A stretch of DNA of 64,000 bases, taken from contig JAGPCO010000002.1 of NCBI GenBank assembly GCA_018058095.1, positions 62,001-126,000 on the forward strand, written 5' to 3'. This stretch comes from Kofleriaceae bacterium (GTDB taxonomy: Bacteria > Myxococcota_A > Polyangia > Haliangiales > Haliangiaceae). This document shows positions 43,466-61,391 of this stretch, piece after piece. The first letter of the stretch is position 1, and each line of letters opens with the position of its first letter. The translations under genes were made by a program, and so were the position numbers. Below the pieces are notes generated by a model. That model saw only the letters and a list, made by a program, of their open reading frames with translations, did not search any database and was not told the origin of the DNA.

Positions 43466-45199
43466 ATGTCGCTCGAAACCCGCGAGGGAGAGCCGGCCGG
43501 GCCGGTCGGCTCCGAGCTGCCCGCGGTGTTCGGCCGGTACCTGCTGATCCAGCGCCTGTCGCGCGGCGGCATGGGCGAGATCTTCCTGGCCAAGCACGGC
43601 CTGGCCGGGTTCGAGAAGCTGGCGGTCATCAAGAAGGTGCTGGGGCACCTCAGCGCCAACCAGCAGTTCATCTCGCGCTTCATCGACGAGGCCCAGGTCG
43701 CGATCAAGCTGTCGCACGCCAACATCACCCAGGTGTTCGAGGTCGGCCGCATCGGCGACGAGTACTTCCTGGCCATGGAGTACGTCGAGGGCCGCGACCT
43801 GCGCCGGATCCTGGGCAAGCTCGAGCGCCTCGGCCGGCGCATGCCACCCGAGCTGGCGCTGCTCATCGGCCGTGAGCTCGCCAACGGCCTGGCGTACGCG
43901 CACCGCCGCACCGCCGCCGACGGTGGCGCGCTCAACCTGGTGCACTGCGACATCTCGCCGCCCAACGTGCTGGTGTCGTTCGAGGGCGAGACCAAGGTCA
44001 TCGACTTCGGCATCGCCCGCAGCGAGCTGCGCACCACCGACAGCGACCCGAAGATGGGCTTTGGCAAGTTCGGCTACATGGCGCCCGAGCAGCTCATCCG
44101 CGGCGCGACGATCGACCACCGGACCGACATCTACGCCGCCGGCGTGGTGATCTTCGAGTGCCTGACCGGGACCCGGCTGTACGAGCCGGGCCCGAGCCCC
44201 GACTACCGCACCCTGGCCCGCGCCGTGGCCCAGGGTGAGCACAAGCGCCCGTCGGAGATCGATCCGGCGCTGGCGGCCTACGACGAGCTGATCGTGCGGG
44301 CGCTGCGGCCGCGGCGCGACGACCGCTACCCGCTGGCGTCGGACCTGCGCGACGCCCTGCAGGCCGCCCTGGTGCAGTGCGCGCCGACGCTGTCGACCGA
44401 TCAGCTGGGCTCGTTCGTGCGCGAGCTGTTCGCCGACGAGACCGGCGCCGACCGCGAGCTGGCCGACCGGGTCGCGCGTGCCCACCTGGCCGACTACCAG
44501 GAGGCCCTGTCGACGCAGGCGATCGAGACGGTGTCGTTCGCCCTGGCCGGCGCCTCGGCCGCGACCACCGGCACGGCGCCGCCACCGGCGCCCGTCGTCG
44601 TGGCCGCGCCGGTAGCCCTGCCAGCGCCGGCCGCCCCGGCGCAGGTCGCGTCGGGGACGCAGCCGCTGTCAGGCACCGACCTGGTCGAGGTGTCGGAGCT
44701 CGGCGCGCTGGCGCCGGCGGCCGACCTCCACCGGCCGAGCACCGCCCGGCGCAGCGTGGTCCTGCCGGTGGTGCTCCTGGTGGTGGTGGGGGTGCTGGTG
44801 GCCGTGCTGGTGTGGCCGCGCAGCGGGGTCGCCCCGGTGTCCGGACCGGCCGACGCCGCGGTCTTGGCCGACGCCCGCCCCACCGCCGCGCCGGTCGATG
44901 CGGCGCCGGCCGATGCCGCGCCGGTGGTGGCCCAGGCCGACGCCAGCCGGGCCGACCGGCCCGACCGACCCCGGCCCCGGCCGGACGCCAGCACGTCCAC
45001 GGCCCCGGCCGGCGACGCGGTGCTCGAGCAGTTCCGCGCGGTGTCGCGGGAGTACCGTGCCTTCAAGGCCAAGTACGGGGACCGGCTGGAGGACGCCTGG
45101 AACGAGCTGGCCACCTTCGCCCAGTTCTCCAAGCAGGACCGGGCCGGGCTGGCCAGGAAGATCGACAGCTTCCGCGCCAAGATGCGAGCGGTCGAATAG
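43466..45199 (+). CDS. Ser/Thr protein kinase with TM helix and short C-terminal domain
   Basis: The 577-residue protein has a kinase domain at 24-300 (LSRGGMGEIFLAK Gly loop, AVIKKV lysine at about 56, catalytic loop HCDISPPN at 160-167, DFGIAR at 180-185, YMAPEQ). The catalytic loop is HCD instead of HRD, so it is not an RD kinase and may not need activation-loop phosphorylation. A Pro/Ala linker is followed by a TM helix (about 432-452), a low-complexity Ala/Asp segment and a small C-terminal helical domain (about 520-577). Start ATG at 43466. No operon partner: a hairpin (45229-45248) follows. Confidence 0.9.
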   Translation: MSLETREGEPAGPVGSELPAVFGRYLLIQRLSRGGMGEIFLAKHGLAGFEKLAVIKKVLGHLSANQQFISRFIDEAQVAIKLSHANITQVFEVGRIGDEYFLAMEYVEGRDLRRILGKLERLGRRMPPELALLIGRELANGLAYAHRRTAADGGALNLVHCDISPPNVLVSFEGETKVIDFGIARSELRTTDSDPKMGFGKFGYMAPEQLIRGATIDHRTDIYAAGVVIFECLTGTRLYEPGPSPDYRTLARAVAQGEHKRPSEIDPALAAYDELIVRALRPRRDDRYPLASDLRDALQAALVQCAPTLSTDQLGSFVRELFADETGADRELADRVARAHLADYQEALSTQAIETVSFALAGASAATTGTAPPPAPVVVAAPVALPAPAAPAQVASGTQPLSGTDLVEVSELGALAPAADLHRPSTARRSVVLPVVLLVVVGVLVAVLVWPRSGVAPVSGPADAAVLADARPTAAPVDAAPADAAPVVAQADASRADRPDRPRPRPDASTSTAPAGDAVLEQFRAVSREYRAFKAKYGDRLEDAWNELATFAQFSKQDRAGLARKIDSFRAKMRAVE

Positions 45200-45228
45200 C
45201 GGCTGGGCGCTTGTGGTGGAGGCCTGGA

Positions 45229-45248
45229 AACGCCTACACTTAGGCGTT
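45229..45248. terminator. perfect 8-bp hairpin after the kinase gene
   Basis: AACGCCTA, loop CACT, TAGGCGTT, 30 nt after the kinase stop codon and 43 nt before psd. There is no T-tract, so it could be a factor-dependent terminator or an operator rather than an intrinsic terminator. Confidence 0.4.
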
Positions 45249-45291
45249 CGGGGGGACGCGGTACGCTTCCTACCAGGCCAGGCCAACACGC

Positions 45292-46172
45292 GTGGACTTG
45301 TTGACGCTCGGTAATCGCATCGCAGGAGGTTCGGCCTGGGCTCCAGCCGGGCTGTACTCGCGCGTGGTCGCGACCGCGGCACGGGTCGAGCTGCCGTCGC
45401 CGTTGCGGCGGGTCGCCTGGTCGGCCTTCGCCCGGGCGGTCGGGGCCGATCTCGACGAGCCCGAGCAGCCGCTCGATGGGTACCGGACCCTGGGCGACTT
45501 CTTCGCCCGGCGCCTGCGCGCCGGCGCGCGGCCGGTGGCGTCCGATGCCGAGCTGGTGCAGCCATGCGACGGTGTGGTGCTGGCGACCGGGCAGTGCGAC
45601 GGGCAACGCGCGGTCCAGGCCAAGGGCCACGACTACACCTTGGCCGAGCTGCTGGCCGACGACACGCTGGCGCAGGAGCTCAGCGGCGGCACGTTCGCCA
45701 CCATCTACCTGTCGCCGCGCGACTACCACCGGGTGCACAGCCCGGTGGCCGGGCGCCTGGTCGGCTACCGCCACGTCCCGGGGCGGCTGTGGCCGGTCGG
45801 GCCGCGCTACGTCGAGAAGGTGCCCGACCTGTACACCCGCAACGAGCGGGCCATCGCGGTGATCGAGACGGCGTTTGGCCCGGTCGCGGTGGTGCTGGTC
45901 GGCACCGTCGGGGTCGGCAACCTGTGGCTGCGCTGGGCCGGGCGCGACGGCGCGACCACCGAGGCCCTGCGTGGCCAGCCGGGTCCGACCGACGTACCGT
46001 GTGCCGCGCCGGTGACCCTCGCCGCTGGCGACGAGCTCGGGGCGTTCCAGCTCGGCTCGACGGTGGTGGTGGTGTACCCGCCGGGCGCGGTCGAGCTCGA
46101 CGCCAGCCCGGGCCAGGTGGTGCGCTGCGGCGCCCGCGCTGGCCGGCGCGCCGGCGGGCACGGAGGGGGCCG

Positions 46173-46176
<4 letters not shown>
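45292..46176 (+). CDS. psd: phosphatidylserine decarboxylase
   Basis: The 294-residue proenzyme has GYRTLGDFFARRL near residue 63, VQPCDGVVLATGQ, the catalytic-region YLSPRDYHRVHSP (about 140-152) and the self-cleavage motif LGST (254-257), whose Ser becomes the pyruvoyl group. It converts phosphatidylserine to phosphatidylethanolamine at the membrane. Start GTG at 45292. The stop overlaps the start of a methyltransferase gene (ATGA at 46173-46176), so the two are translationally coupled, hinting that the methyltransferase may use PE or a related lipid. Confidence 0.93.
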
Positions 46177-48131
<1,955 letters not shown>

Positions 48132-48416
48132 CGCGCCGCTCGGCCCGCGCCGCTGCCGCCGCCGCGCGCGGGACACCGCCTGACGCCGCCGGTTGCGGCG
48201 CCGCCCTGGTGCCGGCCGTGGTGCGGCGTTGCCATCCGGTGTGCGCCCCGCCACGGCCGCAACTCCTCGGGATTGCTGCGGCAAGGCCCCGGGAAGGACC
48301 TGCCGCCCTGGCGGGTTATGGCGGCTACGCGACCGATCGTGTTCTCACCAAAACATTTTGGCTCGACTCGCGTCTGTAGCTGGAGGGGCCACGTGCCCCG
48401 GGATGAGGACCTGCCG
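48132..48416. other. 285-nt region upstream of the sigma factor gene
   Basis: There is no supported gene. It contains a low-GC palindrome CCAAAA-CA-TTTTGG (48348-48361), 55 nt before the sigma factor ATG, in an otherwise very GC-rich context. This is a possible operator. No clear promoter or ribosome-binding site was found. Confidence 0.5.
48348..48361. promoter_or_regulatory. palindromic operator candidate upstream of sigma factor gene
   Basis: CCAAAACATTTTGG: 6-nt perfect arms with 2-nt centre. It is one of very few AT-rich palindromes in the window and sits upstream of a sigma factor gene. Confidence 0.4.
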
Positions 48417-49738
<1,322 letters not shown>

Positions 49739-49739
<1 letters not shown>

Positions 49740-49807
49740 CAGGCTGCTGAAACACCGGGCCGGCGGCTCCTGCCGACGGGACGGGCGTTGTGTTTTCAGC
49801 AGCCTGC
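49739..49807 (+). repeat. long hairpin repeat (about 69 nt), copy B
   Basis: It starts at the last base of the sigma factor stop codon: GCAGGCTGCTGAAAC...TTTTCAGCAGCCTGC, with an interior CCGGCGGCTCCTGCCGACGG. Nearly identical to copy A (30602-30670, opposite strand) and related to copy C (61392-61461). It could serve as a terminator for the sigma gene and the convergent IPT/TIG gene. Confidence 0.75.
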
Positions 49808-49843
49808 CGAGATCGCAGTCGGCGCTCGGCCGCTCGCGGCCGC

Positions 49844-50251
49844 CTACTTCTTCTTGGTGCCGAGGTCGCCGACGCCGGCCCGCTGGGTCTCGACGAAGGT
49901 GTAGGCCTTGGGCACGACCAGCACGCCGCCCGGCTCGAAGTAGAACTTGATGTCGACCGTCTCGCCCTTGGGGCCGGGCGGCGAGGTGACCACGAACTCG
50001 TCGTCGCCGATGAACTTGTCGACCACCGCCTGGGTGCTACCGAAGTACACCTTGACGCTGCGGTAGCCATCGTCCTGGAAGCGGTTGCCGCGGACCGTGA
50101 CCTTCTGGCCACCGAGGAAGTCGCCCTTGCGCGGCTCGATGGCCGACACCCGCAGGACCTTGTCGTCCTTGCAGCCGGCGGCGGCGAGCGCCTGCGCGGC
50201 CACCACGGCGGCCAGGGTGAACGACGCGGCGGTGCGGGAGAGCTGGACCAT
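49844..50251 (-). CDS. IPT/TIG-domain lipoprotein
   Basis: The 135-residue protein has a signal sequence ending AAAGCKDD (lipobox-like, Cys about 27) and one IPT/TIG immunoglobulin-like domain (VSAIEPRKGDFLGGQKVTVRG, YRSVKVYFGSTQ, GPKGETVDIKFYFEPGGV). IPT/TIG domains bind surface molecules or link modules. It ends GDLGTKKK. It converges with the sigma gene across repeat copy B. Confidence 0.8.
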   Translation of the reverse strand: MVQLSRTAASFTLAAVVAAQALAAAGCKDDKVLRVSAIEPRKGDFLGGQKVTVRGNRFQDDGYRSVKVYFGSTQAVVDKFIGDDEFVVTSPPGPKGETVDIKFYFEPGGVLVVPKAYTFVETQRAGVGDLGTKKK

Positions 50252-50345
50252 GCCTACACGCTACCACAGGGCGCGCCGCTCCCGCCAATCGGGCCCCCTG
50301 GATCGGGCGCCTGGACGCAGCGAAGCCGGCCCGGCGTCGGCGCAC

Positions 50346-51611
<1,266 letters not shown>

Positions 51612-51661
51612 GTGATTCTCCCGGGCGGTCGAAGAGGCGGGGCGAGGCGAGCTGAGCGAGC

Positions 51662-52657
<996 letters not shown>

Positions 52658-52667
52658 GCTCACGGCG

Positions 52668-52696
52668 AGTCTACCCGCGCCGAAATCTACCGTCAA
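52668..52696 (-). promoter_or_regulatory. sigma70 promoter of the double-FHA pair
   Basis: On the minus strand TTGACG (52691-52696), exactly 17 nt, TAGACT (52668-52673), then 10 nt to the ATG at 52657. This is the best complete sigma70-type promoter in the window. Confidence 0.65.
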
Positions 52697-52765
52697 AATC
52701 GTGGCTTGTTGTCCCTGCCGGGCGCAATTCCACCGGGACCCGCACGGTGTCGCGACCTGGACCGC

Positions 52766-56854
<4,089 letters not shown>

Positions 56855-56880
56855 GGGGCCGGCGCCGGGCGCCGACCTCG

Positions 56881-56886
56881 ACTATA
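56881..56886 (-). promoter_or_regulatory. -10-like box of the TPR-HEAT gene
   Basis: TATAGT on the minus strand, 26 nt before the ATG at 56854. No -35 hexamer found. Confidence 0.4.
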
Positions 56887-56927
56887 ACGCGCGCCCGCGC
56901 CCGGGGCTCGTCGTGGCGTGCCTGGGA

Positions 56928-57305
56928 CTAGGACGCCAGGCGCACGCGCGACAGCAGCTGGGCCAGGGTCCCGCGCCGGGCCTCGACGCAGAAGTCGCGC
57001 AGCAGCCGGGCGTGCAGGCGGGCCATCGCCGTGAAGCGCAGGCCGAGGTCGGTGGTCAGGCCGTCGGCGCCGTCGTTGTGGTGCCGGCAGATCTCACCGG
57101 CAGCCCACAGGGTGTCGGTGGTGCCGGGTAGCTCGAGCTCGACGCCGACGACGGTGCCCGCCGGCGGCGCCACTCCGTGGACGGCGGTCATGCCGACGCC
57201 GGAGTCGCTGACGTCGCTGCACAACACGCGGACCGGCCGGTCGCGGACGTACGAGGTGCCGAACACGGTGAGCGGGATGCGAAAGCCAAAGCGTCGTTCG
57301 AGCAT
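56928..57305 (-). CDS. PilZ-domain protein (c-di-GMP receptor type)
   Basis: The 125-residue protein is a single PilZ domain: RRFGFR (RxxxR) at 4-9 and DVSDSGVGM (D/NxSxxG, about 31-39), the two c-di-GMP-binding elements. It could act as a c-di-GMP adaptor. Start ATG at 57305, with GGAGGGG 6 nt upstream and a palindrome (57329-57345) overlapping the likely -10 box. The divergent gene encodes an orphan SpoA/SctQ-like protein. Confidence 0.85.
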   Translation of the reverse strand: MLERRFGFRIPLTVFGTSYVRDRPVRVLCSDVSDSGVGMTAVHGVAPPAGTVVGVELELPGTTDTLWAAGEICRHHNDGADGLTTDLGLRFTAMARLHARLLRDFCVEARRGTLAQLLSRVRLAS

Positions 57306-57328
57306 GCCGACCCCTCCAGGTGCGAGAT

Positions 57329-57345
57329 GTAGGATATGATCCTAC
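57329..57345. promoter_or_regulatory. palindromic operator GTAGGAT-ATG-ATCCTAC
   Basis: Perfect 7-nt arms with a 3-nt centre, in the 149-nt divergent region between the PilZ gene (57305) and the SpoA-like gene (57455). On the minus strand it contains TATCCT, a possible -10 box of the PilZ gene; on the plus strand TAGGAT resembles the -10 box of the other gene (57439-57444). Confidence 0.5.
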
Positions 57346-57415
57346 GTCAGCCGCGGATCACCAACTTCTTGCCCGGCCGGCAGCCGGTCCGGTCGCCGGG
57401 GCCGCCGGGCCCGGT

Positions 57416-57444
57416 TTTTCAGCCGCCCTGAAGGCTGGTAGGAT
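57416..57444 (+). promoter_or_regulatory. promoter candidate of the SpoA-like gene
   Basis: TTTTCA (57416-57421), 17 nt, TAGGAT (57439-57444), then 10 nt to the ATG at 57455. The spacing matches the other promoters in the window; the -35 box is weak. Confidence 0.35.
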
Positions 57445-57454
57445 GCCGACACCG

Positions 57455-58477
57455 ATGGACTTTCCGCGCCTGTCCCGGTCGGCTGCCGAGCTGGAGTCGG
57501 CCCTGGCAGGCTGGCTCGGGGCCCGGCACGCGGAGCTGATGCGCGGCATCGGGGTTCGTCTGGACGTGCTCGGGGTGGCGCTGGCGCTGGTCGGGACCCG
57601 GGTCAGCCGGGTCGACGACCCCCAGGCCGCACGGCAGCGCCTGGCCGATCCGGGCGCGGCGGTGGCCCAGATCGCCACTCCGGTCGGGCTGGTCCGGATC
57701 GTCGGTGGTGGCCGCCTGGTCCGGGGTCTGACCCAGCTCGTCCTCGGCGGCCCCGACGAGCTGCCGCTGGCCCGCCCACCGACGCCGGCCGAGCAGGCGG
57801 TGTGGGCGCTGGCGCTGGCGGCCGCGCTCGAGGCGCTCGGCGCCGCCGGCGAGGTCGAGCCGACCGACCTGACCGGGCGCGAGGTGGCGCCGACGAACGG
57901 GGACGTGCTGATCGAGCTGGAGGTCCTGGGCAACGTCCGCGGGGTGGTCGTGGTCGTCGCCCCGGCCGCGCTGGTGATGGCCCGGCCGCGGCGCGGCCTG
58001 GCGACGGTGCCGACCGGTCCGGGCGCGGCCTGGCTCGACGAGGTGCTCGAGCTCCCGGTGCTGGTGGCGCGCTGCGTGCTGGCGGCCGACGAGGTCGCCG
58101 CGCTGCGCCCGCGCGACGTGCTGGTGCCGAGCTGGGCGGCCGGGCCGGGGCGGGGGCGGCTGGCGGTCGGGCGGGGTGGGGTCGACGTCGAGATGACCGC
58201 GGGCGAGGCCCCGCTCCGGGTCGCTTCGCGGTACCAACGGCTGGCCATGGACGAGCAGCTGGTCGACGATCTCGCGGTCGACGTCACGGTCGTGGCCGGC
58301 ACGGTTCGGGCGTCGGCGCGGCGCCTGCTCGAGCTGAGCCCGGGCCAGGTGCTGCCGCTGGGTCGGCGCACCGGGGATCGGGTCGAGTTGCGCGCCGGCG
58401 GCAAGGTCATCGGTGACGGCGAGCTGATCGACGTCGACGGTGAGCTGGCGGTCCGGGTCGTGCGGCTGGCGCCGTGA
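57455..58477 (+). CDS. SpoA-domain protein, FliN/SctQ-like (orphan)
   Basis: In the 340-residue protein, residues 265-340 form a SpoA (surface presentation of antigens) domain: VDVTVVAGTVRASARRLLEL, LSPGQVLPLGRRTGDRVELR, GELIDVDGELAVRVVRL, as in FliN, FliM and type III secretion SctQ C-ring proteins. The N-terminal 260 residues resemble the less conserved part of SctQ. No other flagellar or type III secretion gene is nearby. It is 149 nt from a divergent PilZ gene, which may link it to c-di-GMP control. ATG at 57455 chosen over 57443, which overlaps the putative -10 box. Confidence 0.75.
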   Translation: MDFPRLSRSAAELESALAGWLGARHAELMRGIGVRLDVLGVALALVGTRVSRVDDPQAARQRLADPGAAVAQIATPVGLVRIVGGGRLVRGLTQLVLGGPDELPLARPPTPAEQAVWALALAAALEALGAAGEVEPTDLTGREVAPTNGDVLIELEVLGNVRGVVVVVAPAALVMARPRRGLATVPTGPGAAWLDEVLELPVLVARCVLAADEVAALRPRDVLVPSWAAGPGRGRLAVGRGGVDVEMTAGEAPLRVASRYQRLAMDEQLVDDLAVDVTVVAGTVRASARRLLELSPGQVLPLGRRTGDRVELRAGGKVIGDGELIDVDGELAVRVVRLAP

Positions 58478-58502
58478 GCGGCCCCGGCGCTCCGCGCCGC
58501 CC

Positions 58503-58531
58503 TTGAACACCCGGGGACGGCGTGGTACCCG
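58503..58531 (+). promoter_or_regulatory. sigma70-like promoter of the FmdB-folD operon
   Basis: TTGAAC (58503-58508), 17 nt, TACCCG (58526-58531), then 9 nt to the ATG at 58541. Confidence 0.5.
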
Positions 58532-58540
58532 GCCTTCGCC

Positions 58541-58945
58541 ATGCCGGTCTATGAATACGGTTGTACTGCCTGCGGCAAGGAATTCGAGTACCAGCAGCGG
58601 ATGGCCGATCCGCCCAAGACGGTGTGTGAGGCCTGCGGCGGCGCGCTCGAGCGGCTCATCTCCCGCTCGGCGTTCCAGTTCAAGGGCGGCGGCTGGTACA
58701 AGGACCTGTACTCGTCGAGCAAGCCCGACGCCGGCGGCGGATCGTCGGCCGGTGCGACCAGCACGGGCACCGGCACGAGCGGCACCGGCACCGGCACCGG
58801 CACCGGCACCGGTGGCAGCGGCGGTGGTGATGGCGGCGGCGGCGGCGGCGGCGCGGCGCCGGCGGGCGGCGGCGGCGGTGGTGGCAGCACGCCGAGCGGC
58901 GGCAGCAGCGGCGGCGGCGGCGGCTCGGCGGCGAGCACGTCGTGA
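58541..58945 (+). CDS. FmdB-family zinc ribbon protein with Gly-rich tail
   Basis: The 134-residue protein has an FmdB-type zinc ribbon: MPVYEYGCTACG (C8, C11) and CEACGG (C29, C32), followed by a stretch FQFKGGGWYKDLYSS typical of the family. The rest (about 65-134) is Gly/Ser/Thr low complexity, including a TGTGTGTGTG run. FmdB-like proteins may act as regulators or nucleic-acid binders. The stop overlaps the folD start (GTGA). Confidence 0.85.
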   Translation: MPVYEYGCTACGKEFEYQQRMADPPKTVCEACGGALERLISRSAFQFKGGGWYKDLYSSSKPDAGGGSSAGATSTGTGTSGTGTGTGTGTGGSGGGDGGGGGGGAAPAGGGGGGGSTPSGGSSGGGGGSAASTS

Positions 58946-59799
58946 CCGCGCGTCTCCTCGACGGCGCCGCGCTGGCGGCGACCGTTCGCGCCGAGGTCGC
59001 GACCCGGGCCGCGGCGCTGCGGGCGCGCGGCCACGCGCCCACGCTGGCGGTGGTGCTCGTCGGCGACGATCCGGCGTCGGCGGTGTACGTCAAGGCCAAG
59101 ACCCGGGCCGCGCTCGAGGCCGGGGTCGACCCGGTCGATCATCGCCTGCCGGCCAGCACCAGCCAGGCCGAGCTGCTGGCGCTGGTCGCCACCCTCAACG
59201 CGGACCCCAGCGTCGACGGCATCCTGGTCCAGCTGCCGCTGCCGCGTGGCCTCGACACCGACGCGGTGATCGCGGCCATCGACCCGGCCAAGGACGTCGA
59301 TGGCCTGCACCCGATCAACCTCGGCCTGCTGGCGCAGGGCCGGCCGCGCTTCGTGCCGTGTACCCCACGCGGCTGCATGCACCTGCTGGCCCACGCCGGC
59401 GTCGACCTGACCGGCGCGCGCGCCGTCGTGCTCGGGCGCAGCGTCCTGGTCGGCAAGCCGATGGCGCTCCTGCTGACCAACAGCAACGCCACCGTCACCC
59501 TGTGCCACTCGCACACGCGCGGCCTGGCCGACGAGGTTCGCCGCGCCACCGTCGTCATCGCCGCGATCGGTCGCCCGCACATGGTCGAGGCCTCGTGGAT
59601 CGCCGACGGCGCCGTGGTGATCGACGTCGGCATCAACCGCACCGGTGACGGCAAGCTGGTCGGCGACGTCGCGCCGGCGGCGGTCGAACGCGCCGCGGCC
59701 GTGACGCCGGTGCCGCGCGGCGTCGGGCCGATGACCATCGCCTGCCTGCTCGAGAACACCGTCGACGCCTGCGCACGCCGACGCGGCCGACGCGGCTGA
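58942..59799 (+). CDS. folD: bifunctional methylene-THF dehydrogenase/methenyl-THF cyclohydrolase FolD
   Basis: The 285-residue protein has YVKAKTRAA (catalytic Lys of the YxxxK motif, about 49-57), DGILVQLPLP, PCTPRGCMHLL, the NADP-binding VVLGRSVLVGKPMALLL and GVGPMTIACLLENT, all diagnostic of FolD. It makes 10-formyl-THF for purines and initiator tRNA. Start GTG at 58942, overlapping the fmdB-like stop by 4 nt. Confidence 0.97.
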   Translation: MTARLLDGAALAATVRAEVATRAAALRARGHAPTLAVVLVGDDPASAVYVKAKTRAALEAGVDPVDHRLPASTSQAELLALVATLNADPSVDGILVQLPLPRGLDTDAVIAAIDPAKDVDGLHPINLGLLAQGRPRFVPCTPRGCMHLLAHAGVDLTGARAVVLGRSVLVGKPMALLLTNSNATVTLCHSHTRGLADEVRRATVVIAAIGRPHMVEASWIADGAVVIDVGINRTGDGKLVGDVAPAAVERAAAVTPVPRGVGPMTIACLLENTVDACARRRGRRG

Positions 59800-59811
59800 C
59801 GCGGCGCTCGC

Positions 59812-60501
59812 TCAGCGCACGGCGAGCGGTCGGCCGAGGGCGCGCACGATGGCCAGCTGCAGCTCGCTGAACGGAGGCGGGTTGGAGCACAGCTCGTCGG
59901 CGCCGGCGGCGCGGGCCTGGTCACGCAGGCGCTTGGACGAGGCCAGCGCCACCGTCGGGATGGGTGGCTGCACCGCCTTGGCCGCGCGCAGCGTGGCCAG
60001 CCCGCCCTCCTCGTCGAAGTCGAGGTCGATCACCGCGAGGTCGACCTCGCTGTTGAGGAGCGTCTCGGCGACCCGCGCGTCGGCGGCCTGGATGATCTCG
60101 GCGGTGGTGACGATGGAGCGCATCGAGCGCGCCAGGTTCGATCGATCCTGGCGGTCGCCCGACATCAGCAGCAAGGTCATCCCGGCGTAGCCGGCGACGA
60201 GGTGGTCGATGACCCCGCCCAGGCCGGGCGTGAGGTCGTGGAACTCGAGGCCGAGGCCGGGCGGGCCCTCCGGGTTCTCGCGCCCGCGTCGCCACGCCAC
60301 CACGCCGGCGACGGTGATCGGCCCGGCGCCGGGCACGGCGAAGCGCAGCTCGATCGGGCTGCCGACCGCGGCGTCCTGCTCGGTCTCGAGGAACAGCCCG
60401 CCGCGCGAGACGTTGACCGAGTACGCCATGAGGAACGACGACGCGGTCCGGTAGTGGACCTCGACGGCGTAGGGGATCCTCTGATGCTCCCGATCCGTCA
60501 T
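59812..60501 (-). CDS. PilZ domain + receiver-like domain protein
   Basis: The 229-residue protein has an N-terminal PilZ domain of the myxobacterial paralogous family (TIGR02266 type): MTDREHQRIPYAVEVHYR, YSVNVSRGGLFLET (NxSxxG), GLGLEFHDLTP. A receiver-like domain follows (about 105-225) with VDLAVIDLDFDEEG (an acidic pocket and Asp near 155) and VALASSKRLRDQARAAGADEL. It would couple c-di-GMP to a phosphorelay or partner. Start ATG at 60501 chosen; the frame extends upstream only in low-complexity sequence. It converges with folD. Confidence 0.85.
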   Translation of the reverse strand: MTDREHQRIPYAVEVHYRTASSFLMAYSVNVSRGGLFLETEQDAAVGSPIELRFAVPGAGPITVAGVVAWRRGRENPEGPPGLGLEFHDLTPGLGGVIDHLVAGYAGMTLLLMSGDRQDRSNLARSMRSIVTTAEIIQAADARVAETLLNSEVDLAVIDLDFDEEGGLATLRAAKAVQPPIPTVALASSKRLRDQARAAGADELCSNPPPFSELQLAIVRALGRPLAVR

Positions 60502-60773
60502 GGACGCGAGCGCAGTATCACGCAATCGGCGCCGACACACATGGGCGCAGGCGCGGATCCTTGGGGGCGCCGAGGGGTAACCGGCCGGGTGGTTGACAAC
60601 CGCGGGGTGATCACGTTGACCACGATGTGGCGCCAGCGCCACGCTCGCACCGGGCCGGTGCCGCCAGCGCCACACTCGCGTCGATGACGACCGGGTCAGC
60701 CGACGCGGCTCGGCAGCAGTTCCCGCCACCTGGGCCGGCCCACGCCGGCACGGTGCTTGCGACCTGCCGGCCC
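60502..60773. other. 272-nt divergent region with direct repeats
   Basis: It lies between the PilZ-receiver gene (start 60501) and the secreted protein gene (start 60774). It contains two 18-nt direct repeats, 60631-60648 and 60662-60679, that differ at one base (CGCCAGCGCCAC(G/A)CTCGC) and are 31 nt apart centre to centre. It also contains GGTTGACAACC at 60590-60600, a small palindrome with TTGACA in it. These may be regulator-binding sites. No gene is supported in it. Confidence 0.5.
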
Positions 60774-61388
60774 ATGTCGCGCCACGTCGTCGCCGCCGTC
60801 GCCACGTTGTTCACGCTGGCCGCGGCGCCCGGCCTGGCGCGCGCCGGGCGAGGTGGCGTGGTGCCACCGATGGAGTTCGAGGTGGGCCAGGCCACGCTGG
60901 CCTCCGAGGCCGGTCCGCGCGTCCTGGCCACCCAGCTGCAGGCCGGGTTGAGCTGGGCCGCGCTGATGCCGTCGCCCACGCCGGTCGACGTCACGGTCGG
61001 GTGGATCGCGATCCTCGGGCCCGGGTCCGACGCGGCCAGCGGCTCGGCGCCGATGGCGCGCGCCGCCGTGCCGGCGGTGCGCGACGCCCACGGCGCCTAC
61101 CTCGACGTCGCCGTGACCATCGGCCGGACCCGCCACGTCCGCGGCTGGCTGAGCGGGCGCGGCGAGGTGCTCACGGCCGGGTCGGCCGTGCTGACCGGGG
61201 TGGCGGCGCGGGTGCAGACCGAGCTGTGGGCGCCGGTGGCGACGACCCATCCGGGCTCGTTCATGGTCGGCACCTTCGGGCTGTCGCTGTGGGCCGAGCT
61301 CGGCGTGCGTGGGCGGGCCGGGGACCACCTCGGCGCGACCACGGCGGCCGGGCTCGGTGTGCGGCTGCCGTTCATCGTCGCGTACTAG
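60774..61388 (+). CDS. secreted hypothetical protein, 204 residues
   Basis: There is a signal peptide ([20 protein letters not shown], cleavage near ARAGR). The mature part is strand-rich with amphipathic segments ([47 protein letters not shown]-like pattern near the end) and ends in [10 protein letters not shown], a pattern resembling outer-membrane beta-barrel proteins with a terminal aromatic residue. No known family is recognised. ATG at 60774 chosen for the signal peptide. Repeat copy C follows its stop. Confidence 0.6.
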   Translation: MSRHVVAAVATLFTLAAAPGLARAGRGGVVPPMEFEVGQATLASEAGPRVLATQLQAGLSWAALMPSPTPVDVTVGWIAILGPGSDAASGSAPMARAAVPAVRDAHGAYLDVAVTIGRTRHVRGWLSGRGEVLTAGSAVLTGVAARVQTELWAPVATTHPGSFMVGTFGLSLWAELGVRGRAGDHLGATTAAGLGVRLPFIVAY

Positions 61389-61391
61389 CTA

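Noticed and set aside
57409-57444. Possible degenerate copy of the GCAGGCTGCTGA repeat before the SpoA-like gene
   Set aside because: Only fragments (TTTTTCAGC, CTGAAGGCTGG) match, with no paired ends, so it was read as promoter sequence instead.
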